Assembly: GCA_049669725.1 (NCBI GenBank)
Contig: JBATKU010000735.1
Coordinates: 1 to 64,000 of the forward strand
From: JAFDCJ01 sp049669725
Lineage (GTDB): Bacteria; Desulfobacterota; Desulfobacteria; Desulfobacterales; JAFDCJ01
DNA length: 64,000 nucleotides
Direction of reading: 5' to 3'
In this document: piece by piece, positions 18,131-28,000 of the stretch
Layout: the number at the start of each line of letters is the position of its first letter
Numbering within the stretch: position 1 is the stretch's first letter
The notes under the pieces: model-generated
What the model saw: the letters and a program-made list of their open reading frames with translations, nothing else
What the model was told of the DNA's origin: nothing
Databases searched by the model: none
Translations under genes and position numbers: made by a program

Positions 18131-18462
18131 TCCGTTTGCGTTTATTCGGCCGCTGTCGTATTTATCATGATCCGGTAAGTCCTGTTTTAAAATCCCCAGC
18201 ACAAATCGGGTGGGACGCCCGGTTTCGCACCATTGATCTCGTCACGCCGAGGAGATTCAAGGGTCGGGAGCTGCTTATGCGTACCCGCGGCTGGTGGACC
18301 GTCGAACCTTCGGATGTCCTGGATACGGTTGAAGCCCATGGTAAGCTTGTACTGGGTGAAAAAGGCGAATTGATGGTAGAGTTTACCGGCCAAAAGGCTG
18401 TAGACAGCCTATCATTTGCACTCACAGAAAGATTTGGCGATCAGGTGCTCCTATCTGCCTGA
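18127..18462 (+). CDS. Protein of unknown function, 111 residues, coupled to the previous gene
   Basis: A basic, beta-rich looking protein (MIRLRLFGRCRIYHDP; WWTVEPSDVLDTVEAHG). No known domain is recognised. Its ATG overlaps the stop of the upstream gene by four bases. The pair forms a self-contained two-gene unit whose function cannot be guessed from the neighbours. Confidence 0.65.
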   Translation: MIRLRLFGRCRIYHDPVSPVLKSPAQIGWDARFRTIDLVTPRRFKGRELLMRTRGWWTVEPSDVLDTVEAHGKLVLGEKGELMVEFTGQKAVDSLSFALTERFGDQVLLSA

Positions 18463-18564
18463 CAACCGCCTGCCTATGCCGATGCCTATAACAGAGACCA
18501 GATCACAAATAGCCACAGGATAAATTCAAACAGCAACACGTCATATCGTGTTTGAGGAGACAGA

Positions 18565-19125
18565 ATGAGTAACCCAGAATATATGCCTGATAAAGATTTC
18601 AGTTGGCATGACAGCTATAATAAAGAAGATGAAATTGACCGTTACGAAAATGATACCGATGCAACTGCCGATGAAGTGTACCGCAAAGTGTTTTCGAAGT
18701 TATTAATAATTGCTGCAATGGTGTTTTTAATTTTCGTTATCCTTTTCGCCGTTGTCTTTTCTCAGAGCCAAGATTTAGTGGATAAAAAGCAGGTATTGGC
18801 CATAGAGAAAAGACTTGACCGACTCGAAACCGAATTCACCGCACTCAAAACCCGCATCGCCTCAGCATTAGATCAAGCTATCCAAGAAATGGAGCGCGAC
18901 AAAAATACGATGGCTACACAAAAAACGCCATCTGCAAAAACCCCACTACCCCTGCAGAAGGAGCAAAAAGACATAGAATCGAAAATACACAAAATCCAGT
19001 CGGGTGATTCCCTGTACAAAATCAGTCAGCAATATGGATTATCCATTGAGCAACTGCGCGACTATAACAACCTTGAGCCGAATGCAACGATTTTCCCTGG
19101 ACAGGAACTTAAACTGACCCCATAG
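18565..19125 (+). CDS. LysM-domain membrane-anchored protein
   Basis: A 186-residue protein. An acidic cytoplasmic tail (1-45) precedes a transmembrane helix at about 48-68. A coiled-coil stretch (KRLDRLETEFTALKTRI) and a Lys/Pro-rich linker follow. A C-terminal LysM domain at about 142-185 (IQSGDSLYKISQQYGLS; PNATIFPGQELKL) binds peptidoglycan or related glycans. This topology tethers the inner membrane to the cell wall. The ATG has GAGGAG seven bases upstream. Confidence 0.88.
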   Translation: MSNPEYMPDKDFSWHDSYNKEDEIDRYENDTDATADEVYRKVFSKLLIIAAMVFLIFVILFAVVFSQSQDLVDKKQVLAIEKRLDRLETEFTALKTRIASALDQAIQEMERDKNTMATQKTPSAKTPLPLQKEQKDIESKIHKIQSGDSLYKISQQYGLSIEQLRDYNNLEPNATIFPGQELKLTP

Positions 19126-19182
19126 TCTTGCTATTTTGAGAAGGGTATTGATAGAAGTGGTTTCAAAGTAAAGGATAAGAAT

Positions 19183-19800
19183 TTGACGATATACTCAGCC
19201 ATTGGGTTTTCAGTGGCCATGCTTATTCTGGCGGCCAGCCCGGGACCCGGAGTTTTTGCAACGGTTGCCAGGGCGTTGGCTTCCGGCTTCAGATCGGCCC
19301 TGGCCGTTATATGCGGTATTGTTTTGGGAGACATTATTTATCTGCTGTTTGCCGCCTTCGGGCTCTCTGTGGTGGCCCGGGTTCTGGGGAATATGTTTTT
19401 TATCGTCAAAATCTGCGGCGGCGCCTATTTGGTCTGGCTGGGTATTAAAATATGGCTGAAGGACCCGGAGCCTGTCTCCGGAACTCAGGATTCCGACTCC
19501 CGTTCACAGTGGGCAAATTTTTTCAGCGGTCTTGTTATTACATTGTCCAACCCCAAAGTAATTCTTTTTTATTGCGGCTTTTTGCCGACCTTCCTTGACT
19601 TGTCTACCCTTACAGTTTTTGATCTGGCAATTGTGGTTGCCATCATTACCGCTGTTCTGGTTGGTGTCCTGGGAACTTATGCCTATTTGGCCAGCCGCGC
19701 TCGCAAATTGTTTACCAATAAGCGCTCAGTGCGGCGACTTAACCGGGCCGCTGGCAGCGTAATGGTTGCTGCCGGTGTTGCCATTGCCGTTCGATCGTAA
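19183..19800 (+). CDS. LysE/RhtB-family amino-acid exporter
   Basis: A 205-residue inner-membrane exporter with about six hydrophobic segments. The family signature ASPGPGVFATVARALASGFR lies in residues 18-37, and NPKVILFYCGFLPTF is the second conserved block. Members export amino acids such as lysine, threonine or homoserine lactone. The start is TTG at 19183, with AAGGA seven bases upstream. The solute is unknown. Confidence 0.9.
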   Translation: MTIYSAIGFSVAMLILAASPGPGVFATVARALASGFRSALAVICGIVLGDIIYLLFAAFGLSVVARVLGNMFFIVKICGGAYLVWLGIKIWLKDPEPVSGTQDSDSRSQWANFFSGLVITLSNPKVILFYCGFLPTFLDLSTLTVFDLAIVVAIITAVLVGVLGTYAYLASRARKLFTNKRSVRRLNRAAGSVMVAAGVAIAVRS

Positions 19801-19907
19801 ATGGCGCGCTTCTGAAGATGAATATGAGAACTGCGATTCTGGTTTGCTATTTCTGCGATCCGGGCCTTGCGGCGGTCAATGTCATATCCTCTTTCCGGGT
19901 GAGATCG

Positions 19908-20501
19908 TCAAATAAACTTGATTCCGAATCCTAGATTATTCCTACGCACAATCCATCCTCTCAGCCGAAAATTCTTGCGGGTCTCTTCCCCAGGTATGAT
20001 TAGAATAATATTTTTTCCGGTGGGAAAGATCAAATTAGTTTCAATAAAGGCTCCGCCGCGGCTGATATCTCTAATCCGCCCAGGATACTTTTGATTTTGA
20101 TACTTAAGGCGAATCTGATTATCGTAAATTATTCTCTGATACTCCCGTTCATCTTCGATCTCATTTTTCCGATTAATTTCCTGGTCACAGATTTGTACTA
20201 TAGACTCTTTGGGGTTGATCGATTTAGCTCCATAACCGAAGCGAAAAGATGAGTTAACAAGATCTTTTCTCCAAATAATGTAGACGTCAAACGTTATTTC
20301 CTCTTTGTTTAGCCTCCTAACCGTTACGGAAATTTCATCGTCTGGTAAAATTTCTTCATTAGATTCGAAATATATTCCTCCACTGCTTAAATTATGAATA
20401 ATACCGTCATAATGGATATCAGGTATGACAATATCATGCATAATATCCACGTCGCATCTATAGCGCTGCTCTCTAATACTTCGCGGTGGGTTTAAACTCA
20501 T
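19908..20501 (-). CDS. Tandem PilZ-domain protein
   Basis: A 197-residue protein with two PilZ-like halves. Residues about 9-95 include REQRYRCDV and IHNLSSGGIYFES (N-x-S-x-x-G). Residues about 118-197 include DNQIRLKYQ and IRDISRGGAFIET (D-x-S-x-x-G). The intact D/NxSxxG blocks suggest both halves could bind cyclic di-GMP, although the arginine motif is weak in the second half. The start ATG at 20501 has GGGAG upstream. A diguanylate cyclase (44807) and another PilZ gene (7201) occur in the window. Confidence 0.8.
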   Translation of the reverse strand: MSLNPPRSIREQRYRCDVDIMHDIVIPDIHYDGIIHNLSSGGIYFESNEEILPDDEISVTVRRLNKEEITFDVYIIWRKDLVNSSFRFGYGAKSINPKESIVQICDQEINRKNEIEDEREYQRIIYDNQIRLKYQNQKYPGRIRDISRGGAFIETNLIFPTGKNIILIIPGEETRKNFRLRGWIVRRNNLGFGIKFI

Positions 20502-20792
20502 AAATTCTCCCTTGTCCAGAATGCTATTTCGAATTTCTCTATGGCAATATATGGCTGGCAGCGCCTGCCTTGTAGCAGTCTATCCGCTATACTATAATTT
20601 GTACTTTTTATTGCTTGAAATACAATATGTTGTATAAAAGAGGTTTATAAGAAATTTTTCTTCATTAATCAAGCGGAATAACACCACTTTCAGCCCGGCC
20701 CATTTTTTGACGACAAATTGAATAATACTAAATAGTTAAAGATTAAAGTCTGAATTATTGATTTAAGTTTTTGTGTCATGGAGTTGACCGCT

Positions 20793-22316
20793 TTAAAAGA
20801 GCGTTTTAACTTCTTCTTTTAACACTTTGCCCATGGTGTTCCGCGGCAGCTTATCCACAAAAGCAATCTCCTTGGGGCATTTCCAGTCGTGAAGGTGCTT
20901 TTTGCAATAGGCTTGAACCTCGCCGGCGGAAACGTCAGCCTCAGGTTTTTTGACCACAGCAGCCGCTACCTTTTCCCCCCATTTTTTTTCGACAAGGCCG
21001 ACCACCGATGATTCCGCGATACCCTCCATCTGATTGATGACGTTTTCTATTTCTTTGGGAGAAATATTTTCACCACCAGAGATGATAATGTGCTTGATGC
21101 GATCGGTAAGATAGTAGTACCCGTCTTCATCGATGTTTCCCAGATCTCCGGTTTTAAACCAGCCCTGCTCAAAAGTTTTGGCGGTTTCTTCAGGCTTTTG
21201 CCAGTAGCCCGGGGTGACGGCGGGTCCTTTCAACCAGATTTCGCCGGTTTGACCGGGTTTTACATCAGTACTGGTTGCGGGATCGACAATGCGCACCTCC
21301 AGCCCCGGCAAGGGGATGCCGATGGATCCCGGTTTTCTTCTGCCCCTCAGCGGATTGGAAAAATTCATCCCGGTTTCAGACATTCCTTCCCGTTCCACCG
21401 GTTCTTTGCCGAAAAGCTTATGGATGCGCTCAAAGTCCTGGGCCAGAAGAGGTGCCGACCCTGAGGTCCATAACCGCATGTGGGGGAAATCAATTTTTTT
21501 GTCACCGACGTGGTCCATCAATTTGGCATACATGGCCGGAACGGCCATAAATACGGTGCAGATATCGGGCCCGTCCTGTTTGCTCAAAGTATCAATTACC
21601 GTTGCCGGAGAAAATTGATCCAGCAACAGCGCGTGGGCGCCTGCCAGCAGCGACGTGTGCAGGGCGAAACAAAGTCCGTGCACATGGAAAAGCGGCAGGG
21701 CATGGCAGATGACGTCTGTGTCAGTGAGTTCCCAGATATTGATGATATTGCGAGCATCATGTACCAGGTTCTGGGATGTTAATACGGCCCCTTTCGGTTT
21801 ACCCGTAGTTCCCGAGGTGTATATGATGAGCCCGGGATCATCCGGGCCGATTTTAACCGGCGTGAAATCTTCAGAAGCAGTGGTGAATGTTTCGATATCC
21901 TGGTAGGGCTTTCGGCTGTCAATAACAAGGGTAGTGAGGTTGGGCGTTATTTCCGCGATGAATGACTGTTTATCAGGATCAAGCAAAATCAACTTTGCCT
22001 GTGCATCTCCCAGCAGGTATTGCATTTCTGATTGTTTAAAGCCGGAATTCAAAGGTACGGCGATGGCACCAATTTTTTGCAATGCCAGATGAGCTGCCAC
22101 GAATATTAAAGATTTGGGAATGAAAAGGATGACGCGGTCACCCTTTTCCACGCCCAGCTCCCGCAACGTGTTGGCCATCCGGCAGGCATCACGCTCCAGT
22201 TCAAAATAAGAAATTTCTGTTTCCGCCCGGCCATCTCTCAGAAAAGTAATAGCCGGCTCATCTTTGCGGGTCAAAAAGGAATTGGTAAAGCATTCCGTAA
22301 GTGATTTATTACTCAT
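20793..22316 (-). CDS. Acyl-CoA synthetase, malonyl-CoA synthetase (MatB)-like
   Basis: A 507-residue AMP-forming ligase that activates a carboxylic acid to its CoA thioester. Motifs: IIYTSGTTGKPKGA (P-loop, about 166-180), GMSETGMNFSNP (A5), WFKTGDLGNIDEDGYYYLTD (A7/A8) and the catalytic Lys in PRNTMGKVLK. The GMSETxMNxSNP block followed by PGSIGIPLPG closely resembles MatB, which makes malonyl-CoA. I therefore favour malonate or a related short diacid. The start ATG 22316 has GGTGGAG six bases upstream. It lies directly beside the remnant of a TRAP dicarboxylate-type transporter, which fits that substrate class. Confidence 0.75.
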   Translation of the reverse strand: MSNKSLTECFTNSFLTRKDEPAITFLRDGRAETEISYFELERDACRMANTLRELGVEKGDRVILFIPKSLIFVAAHLALQKIGAIAVPLNSGFKQSEMQYLLGDAQAKLILLDPDKQSFIAEITPNLTTLVIDSRKPYQDIETFTTASEDFTPVKIGPDDPGLIIYTSGTTGKPKGAVLTSQNLVHDARNIINIWELTDTDVICHALPLFHVHGLCFALHTSLLAGAHALLLDQFSPATVIDTLSKQDGPDICTVFMAVPAMYAKLMDHVGDKKIDFPHMRLWTSGSAPLLAQDFERIHKLFGKEPVEREGMSETGMNFSNPLRGRRKPGSIGIPLPGLEVRIVDPATSTDVKPGQTGEIWLKGPAVTPGYWQKPEETAKTFEQGWFKTGDLGNIDEDGYYYLTDRIKHIIISGGENISPKEIENVINQMEGIAESSVVGLVEKKWGEKVAAAVVKKPEADVSAGEVQAYCKKHLHDWKCPKEIAFVDKLPRNTMGKVLKEEVKTLF

Positions 22317-22345
22317 TTTCGTCTCCACCAAAAGACATATTTTAT

Positions 22346-22499
22346 CGTTAAAAGTGGTTTTTAATTCTCAGATTAGGTTCAAGTTCAAGGCTTATCTCGG
22401 ATTGAAAGCGGAGCGTACACGCAAGTACGTGAGCATTTCAATTCGAGATACAACGCAGAAATTGGGCCTAAGATGGGGATTTAAAACCACTTTTAGCCG
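22346..22499. repeat. Long imperfect palindrome, about 150 bp (MITE-like or REP-like)
   Basis: The left part (22346-22418) and the reverse complement of the right part (22425-22499) align over their whole length with roughly 70% identity. Shared blocks include TAAAAGTGGTTTT, TTAGG, ATCTCG and ATTGAAA, and the centre is GTACACGCAAGTAC-like. The outer end overlaps the stop codon of the dctM remnant. Such a self-complementary element without coding capacity suggests a mobile or dispersed repeat. Confidence 0.75.
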
Positions 22500-22628
22500 A
22501 TCATCTTGTTCGGCAGCCACAACGCCAGCTCCGGCCAGATGCACACACAGACGATGACTAGGGCTTCAATCATTACAAACAAGATAACGCCTATCAAAAC
22601 GTGGGACATGGGCACATCCGGTGCCAGG
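22493..22628 (-). pseudogene. Remnant of dctM (TRAP transporter large subunit), C-terminal end
   Basis: Reading the minus strand in the frame that ends with the TAA at 22493-22495 gives APDVPMSHVLIGVILFVMIE, then a hydrophobic run, then WPELALWLPNKMIG. This is the characteristic last ~45 residues of DctM-type permeases (PD-x-P, final helix, P-x-L-x-LWLP). The rest of dctM, all of dctQ and the end of dctP are missing; the fragment is joined to dctP near 22628, out of frame. Confidence 0.7.
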
Positions 22629-23382
22629 TTTTTTCGGAGATGACCAAATTTTCGGCCATGTACCAGCTGGAGTAGTCTCTGGGTGCATTAATGTATTTGA
22701 GCACCTCATAGAGCCGATAGGAGACAAATGAAGCAGAGGATGTCAGCATGGTGTCCAGGACACCGGTGGACAGGGCATGGTAGGTTTCCGAAGACGGCAT
22801 GCTGGTAATCGATGCTCCGGCTGCTCCCATCATAAATTCAAACTTTTTGCCGGCGGCCCGCAGTTTAGTTCCTTTAACATCGGCGGGCACTTTTATTTGC
22901 CTTATTTTGCTGCCCAGGCCGCCGTCAAACCAGGCCCATACAAGGTTGCGAACACCGTTGGCCTGCATCAGGGCGTCCACTTTTTTCCCGATCGGCTTGT
23001 TTCGCCAGGTGAGTCCCTGTTGGATGTTGGCCACCGAACAGGGCATTAAGGTGACGGACAGCTGGGGCACCTTGCCGGAGGCATAATCCAGCGGGAAGCA
23101 AGACATATCCAGTGCGCCTTTGCGCATGGCATCCCATTGTTCTTTCGGCTTATAAAGTGATTTGGCAGGGTAGTGGCGGAATTGAATTTCACCATTGGTC
23201 CGTTTGGTGACCATTTCGCCAAACACGCGACCCATCTGATCCCGGACATCGCCTTTTGCAAATTGATGAGAGACTTTTAAGGTCATGGATTTGGCTAAGG
23301 AAGTTTCGGCTTGGATAAACAGAAATGAAAAGGCGACGGCCAGAGTGATGCCTATGAATAATAAAGTTTTTCTTGACTTCAT
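22594..23382 (-). pseudogene. TRAP transporter substrate-binding protein DctP, 3'-truncated
   Basis: The frame gives a 262-residue protein: a signal peptide (about 1-30), then DctP-family sequence (LKVSHQFAKGDVRDQMGRVF; LRAAGKKFEFMMGAAGA; SETYHALSTGVLDT). It is clean up to LVISEKTWHR and then continues for six unrelated residues (MCPCPTF) that are out-of-frame dctM sequence. Full DctP proteins have about 60-80 more residues. A deletion has removed that end together with dctQ and most of dctM. The protein may still be secreted but cannot work as part of a transporter encoded here. Confidence 0.8.
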
Positions 23383-23731
23383 GTTAACCCCCTTTTTTGT
23401 AGTTTAAGCCAAAATTTTCCCGCATCGCCGTGACGGGCAATAGCTCTTTTAACAAATCGAATGCAACACCTCCTTTCGTTAACCGGCTGAATTTTCCAGT
23501 ATGCTACTTTGTTTTTTCATATATGATACCAAGCAATGTCAAGCATTATTCTAATTTCCTTCCTAACCATCGCCGAATTTCAATCCAGCCGAATGATCTT
23601 AAGCCTAAAGAAGGGTTTATATTTTGCTTGACAGCAGCAGTGATATTATTCATTAGTAGTCATCCGGGGTTTATAGCTTAATCAGCAGGTAACTGATAGT
23701 CAATCTTTAAGCATTCATCAGTACGTGGCCG
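23383..23731. other. Divergent intergenic region of 349 bases
   Basis: Upstream space for the dctP remnant (minus) and the radical SAM gene (plus). A TTGACA at 23629-23634 could be a -35 element facing right, but no good -10 follows at the right distance. No gene is supported. Confidence 0.35.
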
Positions 23732-25030
23732 ATGAAAGTTCTACTTGTTTATCTCAACAAGCGAACCGATAACCTGAAGTTGATGAGCCCTGCACCCCTG
23801 ACCCTTCCCTTGCTGGCAGCCTACACTCCCCCGGATATTGAAGTCTCCATCGTCGATGAGGCCTTTGAAACCATTGATTATGACCAGGAAGTGGATCTGG
23901 TCGCCACCACCTTTGTTCTACCGCTGGCCTATCGGGCCTATAAACTCGCACACGAGTTTCGCAAAAGAGGTAAAACAATCGTATGCGGGGGGCCGCATGC
24001 GACCCTGATGCCCCATGAAACCGCCATGCACTTCGATTCGGTGGTGATCGGTCAGGGTGACCTAACCTGGCCCATACTGCTGGATGACTTTAAGAAAGGT
24101 CGCTTAAAAAAATTTTACACAACGAATCAGGATGTTGATATGGCGACCATCCCCTTCGCCAGAAGGGATTTGCTAAATCCCAAAGGCTACAGCATTTTAA
24201 ATACTTTTCAGGCCACCCGGGGTTGTCCTTATAGCTGCACCTACTGTACCACCCATACCATCTATCCAAAATTTTTAACCCCTCCGGTAAAAAAAGTCGT
24301 TGAGGAAATCGAGCAAGTTGAAGGGGGGCCGTTTCATCGCCGCCTGCTTCTTTTCTGGGACGATAATCTGGTTGGCAATCCTGTATGGGCCAGAAGGCTG
24401 TTTGAAGAGATGATGCCACTGAAAAAAAAATGGGTTGCCCAGTTAACCTTTACGATTACAGAGGATAAAGAACTGGTGCGGGCCGCGGCCAAAAGCGGCT
24501 GTGTTGGTCTTTTTTTTGGCCTCGAATCCTTTAATTCTCTTAGTTTGAAAAACAGCAACAAGAAACATAACGTGGTTGAAAAATATAAGGAAGGCATCAA
24601 ATTGCTTCACGATCACGGGATTTCAGTTTATGCCGGCATGATGTTTGGTTTTGATGACGACAGGAAGGATATTTTTGAAATAACCCTGGAAAAAGCTATT
24701 GAGCTGGGTATCGACAATTTAGGCCCAAAAATTCTGGTACCCTATCCGAATATGCCTCTTTTCGACCGATTGTTCAAAGAAAACAGGATTATCCACACTG
24801 ATTGGTCCAAATATAATGGCAACCATGCGGTTTTTCACCCACTGCATATGGCAGCAGAAGAATTGGAGAGCGGCAACAAATGGTTTCACCGCGAATTCCA
24901 TTCCTATAAATCCATTGCCCAAAGATTGTGGAAATCAAAAGCGGCAACCTGGTTTACCCTGCCGATCAATCTTTCCAAACGGAAAGTTCTTTACCAAAAA
25001 TCCGAGGGGAAATCTATTTCAGCCAATTGA
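23732..25030 (+). CDS. Radical SAM protein with N-terminal cobalamin-binding-like domain
   Basis: A 432-residue protein. Residues 1-140 have the Rossmann-like B12-binding fold of this superfamily (MKVLLVYLNKR; IVCGGPHATLMP; VIGQGD) but lack the DxHxxG cobalt ligand, so cobalamin would bind base-off if at all. The radical SAM cluster is Cys165, Cys169 and Cys172 (RGCPYSCTYC). The GGE-like and GLES (FFGLES) motifs follow. Members modify RNA, lipids, hopanoids or peptides; the substrate is unknown here. Its last 12 bases overlap the convergent cyclase gene. Confidence 0.87.
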   Translation: MKVLLVYLNKRTDNLKLMSPAPLTLPLLAAYTPPDIEVSIVDEAFETIDYDQEVDLVATTFVLPLAYRAYKLAHEFRKRGKTIVCGGPHATLMPHETAMHFDSVVIGQGDLTWPILLDDFKKGRLKKFYTTNQDVDMATIPFARRDLLNPKGYSILNTFQATRGCPYSCTYCTTHTIYPKFLTPPVKKVVEEIEQVEGGPFHRRLLLFWDDNLVGNPVWARRLFEEMMPLKKKWVAQLTFTITEDKELVRAAAKSGCVGLFFGLESFNSLSLKNSNKKHNVVEKYKEGIKLLHDHGISVYAGMMFGFDDDRKDIFEITLEKAIELGIDNLGPKILVPYPNMPLFDRLFKENRIIHTDWSKYNGNHAVFHPLHMAAEELESGNKWFHREFHSYKSIAQRLWKSKAATWFTLPINLSKRKVLYQKSEGKSISAN

Positions 25031-28000
25031 TGCCAGTCTTTTTTCAGCCCGCTTCAAAAATCCATCGGAACCGCAGTCTTTGAATACCTCAATGGCTTTG
25101 TTTAAGACGGCTATTGCGTTATTCCCGTTTCCTTTACGCTTGTGCAGTTCAGCGTAAAGGGCGTAAGTTCTTCCCAGATTCAGCAGCGTGCCGTTGTTGC
25201 TGTCGGCCTCAATCGCTTTATTAATCCATTTTTCAGCCACGTCCAGGTGCTGATCATCGATATTTAATAGAATTTCTGCCATATTTCTACGAATCCAACC
25301 ATCCCAAATTCTCGCTTTATTTACATCCGCGTAGCCGACCAAAGTATTTAAATCAAAACCCGGTTCGTTATTGATAACCTTTATCCTCGCAATGGCTGAT
25401 TTGGAAACATTTTTCCAGGATGGAATAAGACGATTATGTTCTAAAATCTCAATGGCCTGTTTGTAATTATTTTCGGATTCTTTAAAGTTTCCAATTTCAA
25501 AAAAGGCCTCACCCAGAAAAAAATGGGCCAGCCCATGAAAGATAATCAGTCTAATTTTATCGCAAAATTTGCATCCTTCGGTAAGATGCAAGATGGCCTT
25601 ATCAAAAAAGCCGCGACCATAGCAGGAAATACCATGGCAGACTGAGGCCATTGCTTTGGAGAAAATATCACCGCTTTCGTTGGCGCCTTCCAGGGCCTCA
25701 CTGCTGGTTTGATGGCTTTTCTTGACGTGACCTCTAAAATAATGAATAAAATAACTCAGGTTGCTTTTAATAATCGAAACCCCCCAGTGACTGTTGGCCG
25801 CCATGTTGATTTCAAGGGCCCTGGTCATGTGAACACCGGCTTTCTCAAATTCACAATTTACCGATCTGACGACGGCCAACCAAAAGTTTGAAAAAAGGCT
25901 AGATACCATATCATTTGATTCCCCTGAAATGTTTAAGGCCTCTTCCAGGTTTTTAAATGCCCCCGGAAAATCCTCTTCGACCATATATTTATAGGATCCG
26001 ATGATGGTATATATTTGAGAAAGCCGGTGCTTATATGCCAGGGTTTCAGCCAACTTAACAACGGGTGCCACGGCATTGTTCGCCTCTGCATGAAAACCAC
26101 TCTGGATAGAATACAGCCCCAACACCGTCCTGGCATCGATGATCTCTTTTAACACCATATCGGTTTGAGGCAATTTTTCAAGGCAGCCGATTCTCTTTTG
26201 GGCATAGTCAATGGCATCCGCCAGCAAAGCTGCCTTTTCAGCCTGTCTTTCGGCCAATCTTGAATATTTAGCCCCCTTTTCGCTGTTCTCACAGGCAATA
26301 TAATGTTCGGTCAACACACCATAGTGCTTTTCAATCTCATCTTGGTAAATTTCCTCGACAGCATCGCCGATCTGTTCGTGATGGATTTTTTTTCTGCTGG
26401 TTAGTATCGATTCGTAGATGACCTCACGGGTTAAGGCATGCTTGAATATGTATACTGTTTCAGGAAATTTCTCTCTCTCATAAAGCAATTCTGAATCTTT
26501 TAAAACGGACAGCAGAGAGAGCAATACCTGTTTTTGAAGGCTGGTTACCCGCTTTAATAACCTGTAGCTGAATTCCCTTTCGATGACGGCCCCGGTCTGA
26601 AGCAAATCTTTGGCGCCCTTCGGTAAGGTATCCACCCTGGCCATGATGATATCCTGAATCGTTAAGGGGATCGTCATATCCTGGAAATCTTTTGCCAGGC
26701 AATAAACCCCGTTCTTTTTTATCGCTATCTTGAGATCTATCAGGGATCGGACAAACTCCTCGCTAAAGAATGGAATCCCTTCGGTTTTTTCCAGAATAAG
26801 GTTTGTAAGATTCTCGTCAAGTTTTTCCGTTCCCAGCAGATGAGACACCATCACTAGGGTCTCACGATTGGAAAGCCGGTTTAAATTAATCCGGCTTTGA
26901 TAGGGTCGACTGCCCCAGGCCGGAACAAATTCGGGCCGGTAGGTGAATATTAAAAATACTTTTGAGTCCAATATATTTTCCAGCAGATATTTGAAGCTGT
27001 CCTCAGAGCTTTTGTCAATCCAGTGCAGATCCTCGATGGCCATAACCCAGGGACGATACTTGGAATACTTCAGTACGACTTTGTTTAGGACATCAATCGT
27101 GCGTTCTTTCTTGGCTTCCGGGCTCATCTGGATTGCGTCTATTCCGCTGTTTTTAACGGATAAAAGTTCCAGTAGGTATGGAAGGGTCGAAGCTTCATCA
27201 GCGCCTAAAAATTTAAGGGCCTTTGAGCTTTTTGCTATAATTTCAACATCGCCATCGTCCTCCCTGATACCAAAGGCGGATTTCAAAATGTCGATGATCG
27301 GATGAAAAGCGTCTCCTCTGCTATACGAAAGACATTTACCTTCAAAAAAGGCAATATCTTCATTGCTTACTGCTTTTCTGAACTCATATAAAAGCCTGGA
27401 CTTGCCGACACCGGCTTCAGCTATAATAGAAAAAGCCTGACCGTGTCCGTCCATGGACCGCTCAAATCCTTCCAGCAGCAGATCGAGTTCCCGTTGCCTG
27501 CCGACAAAAGGAGTTAGTCCTCTCTCCGCGCTGACATCAAACCTTGTTATGCGTGTGCTGGGTGCAATAAACCGATAAATCGTGACCGGTTTTTCCTTGC
27601 CTTTGATCATTTTCTCCCCCAGCGCCTCAAACCGGAAAAATCCCTCTGTAAGCTTGAAAGTCTCTTCCGACACACAGGTGGTTCCAGGTTCTGCCAGTCC
27701 TTCCATCCGGGAAGCCAGATTCACGGTATCGCCGACGGCCTTGAACTCCATCCGAAGGTCATTGCCGAGGGTTCCAACAACCACCGGACCGGTATGAATA
27801 CCGATTCGCATTTTTATGGGAAGGGTTTGACCCTTCTTTAGTTTCATCCGCTCACTGAACTTGGCCATTTTCTTATGAATGGCATAAGCGGTGCGAACGG
27901 CTTTTTGAGGTGCATCCTCCAGCGCAATCGGGGCACCAAAAAGGGCCATAATTCCATCACCGGTCATTTCGTTGACCACACCTTCGTAATCATGGACCTT

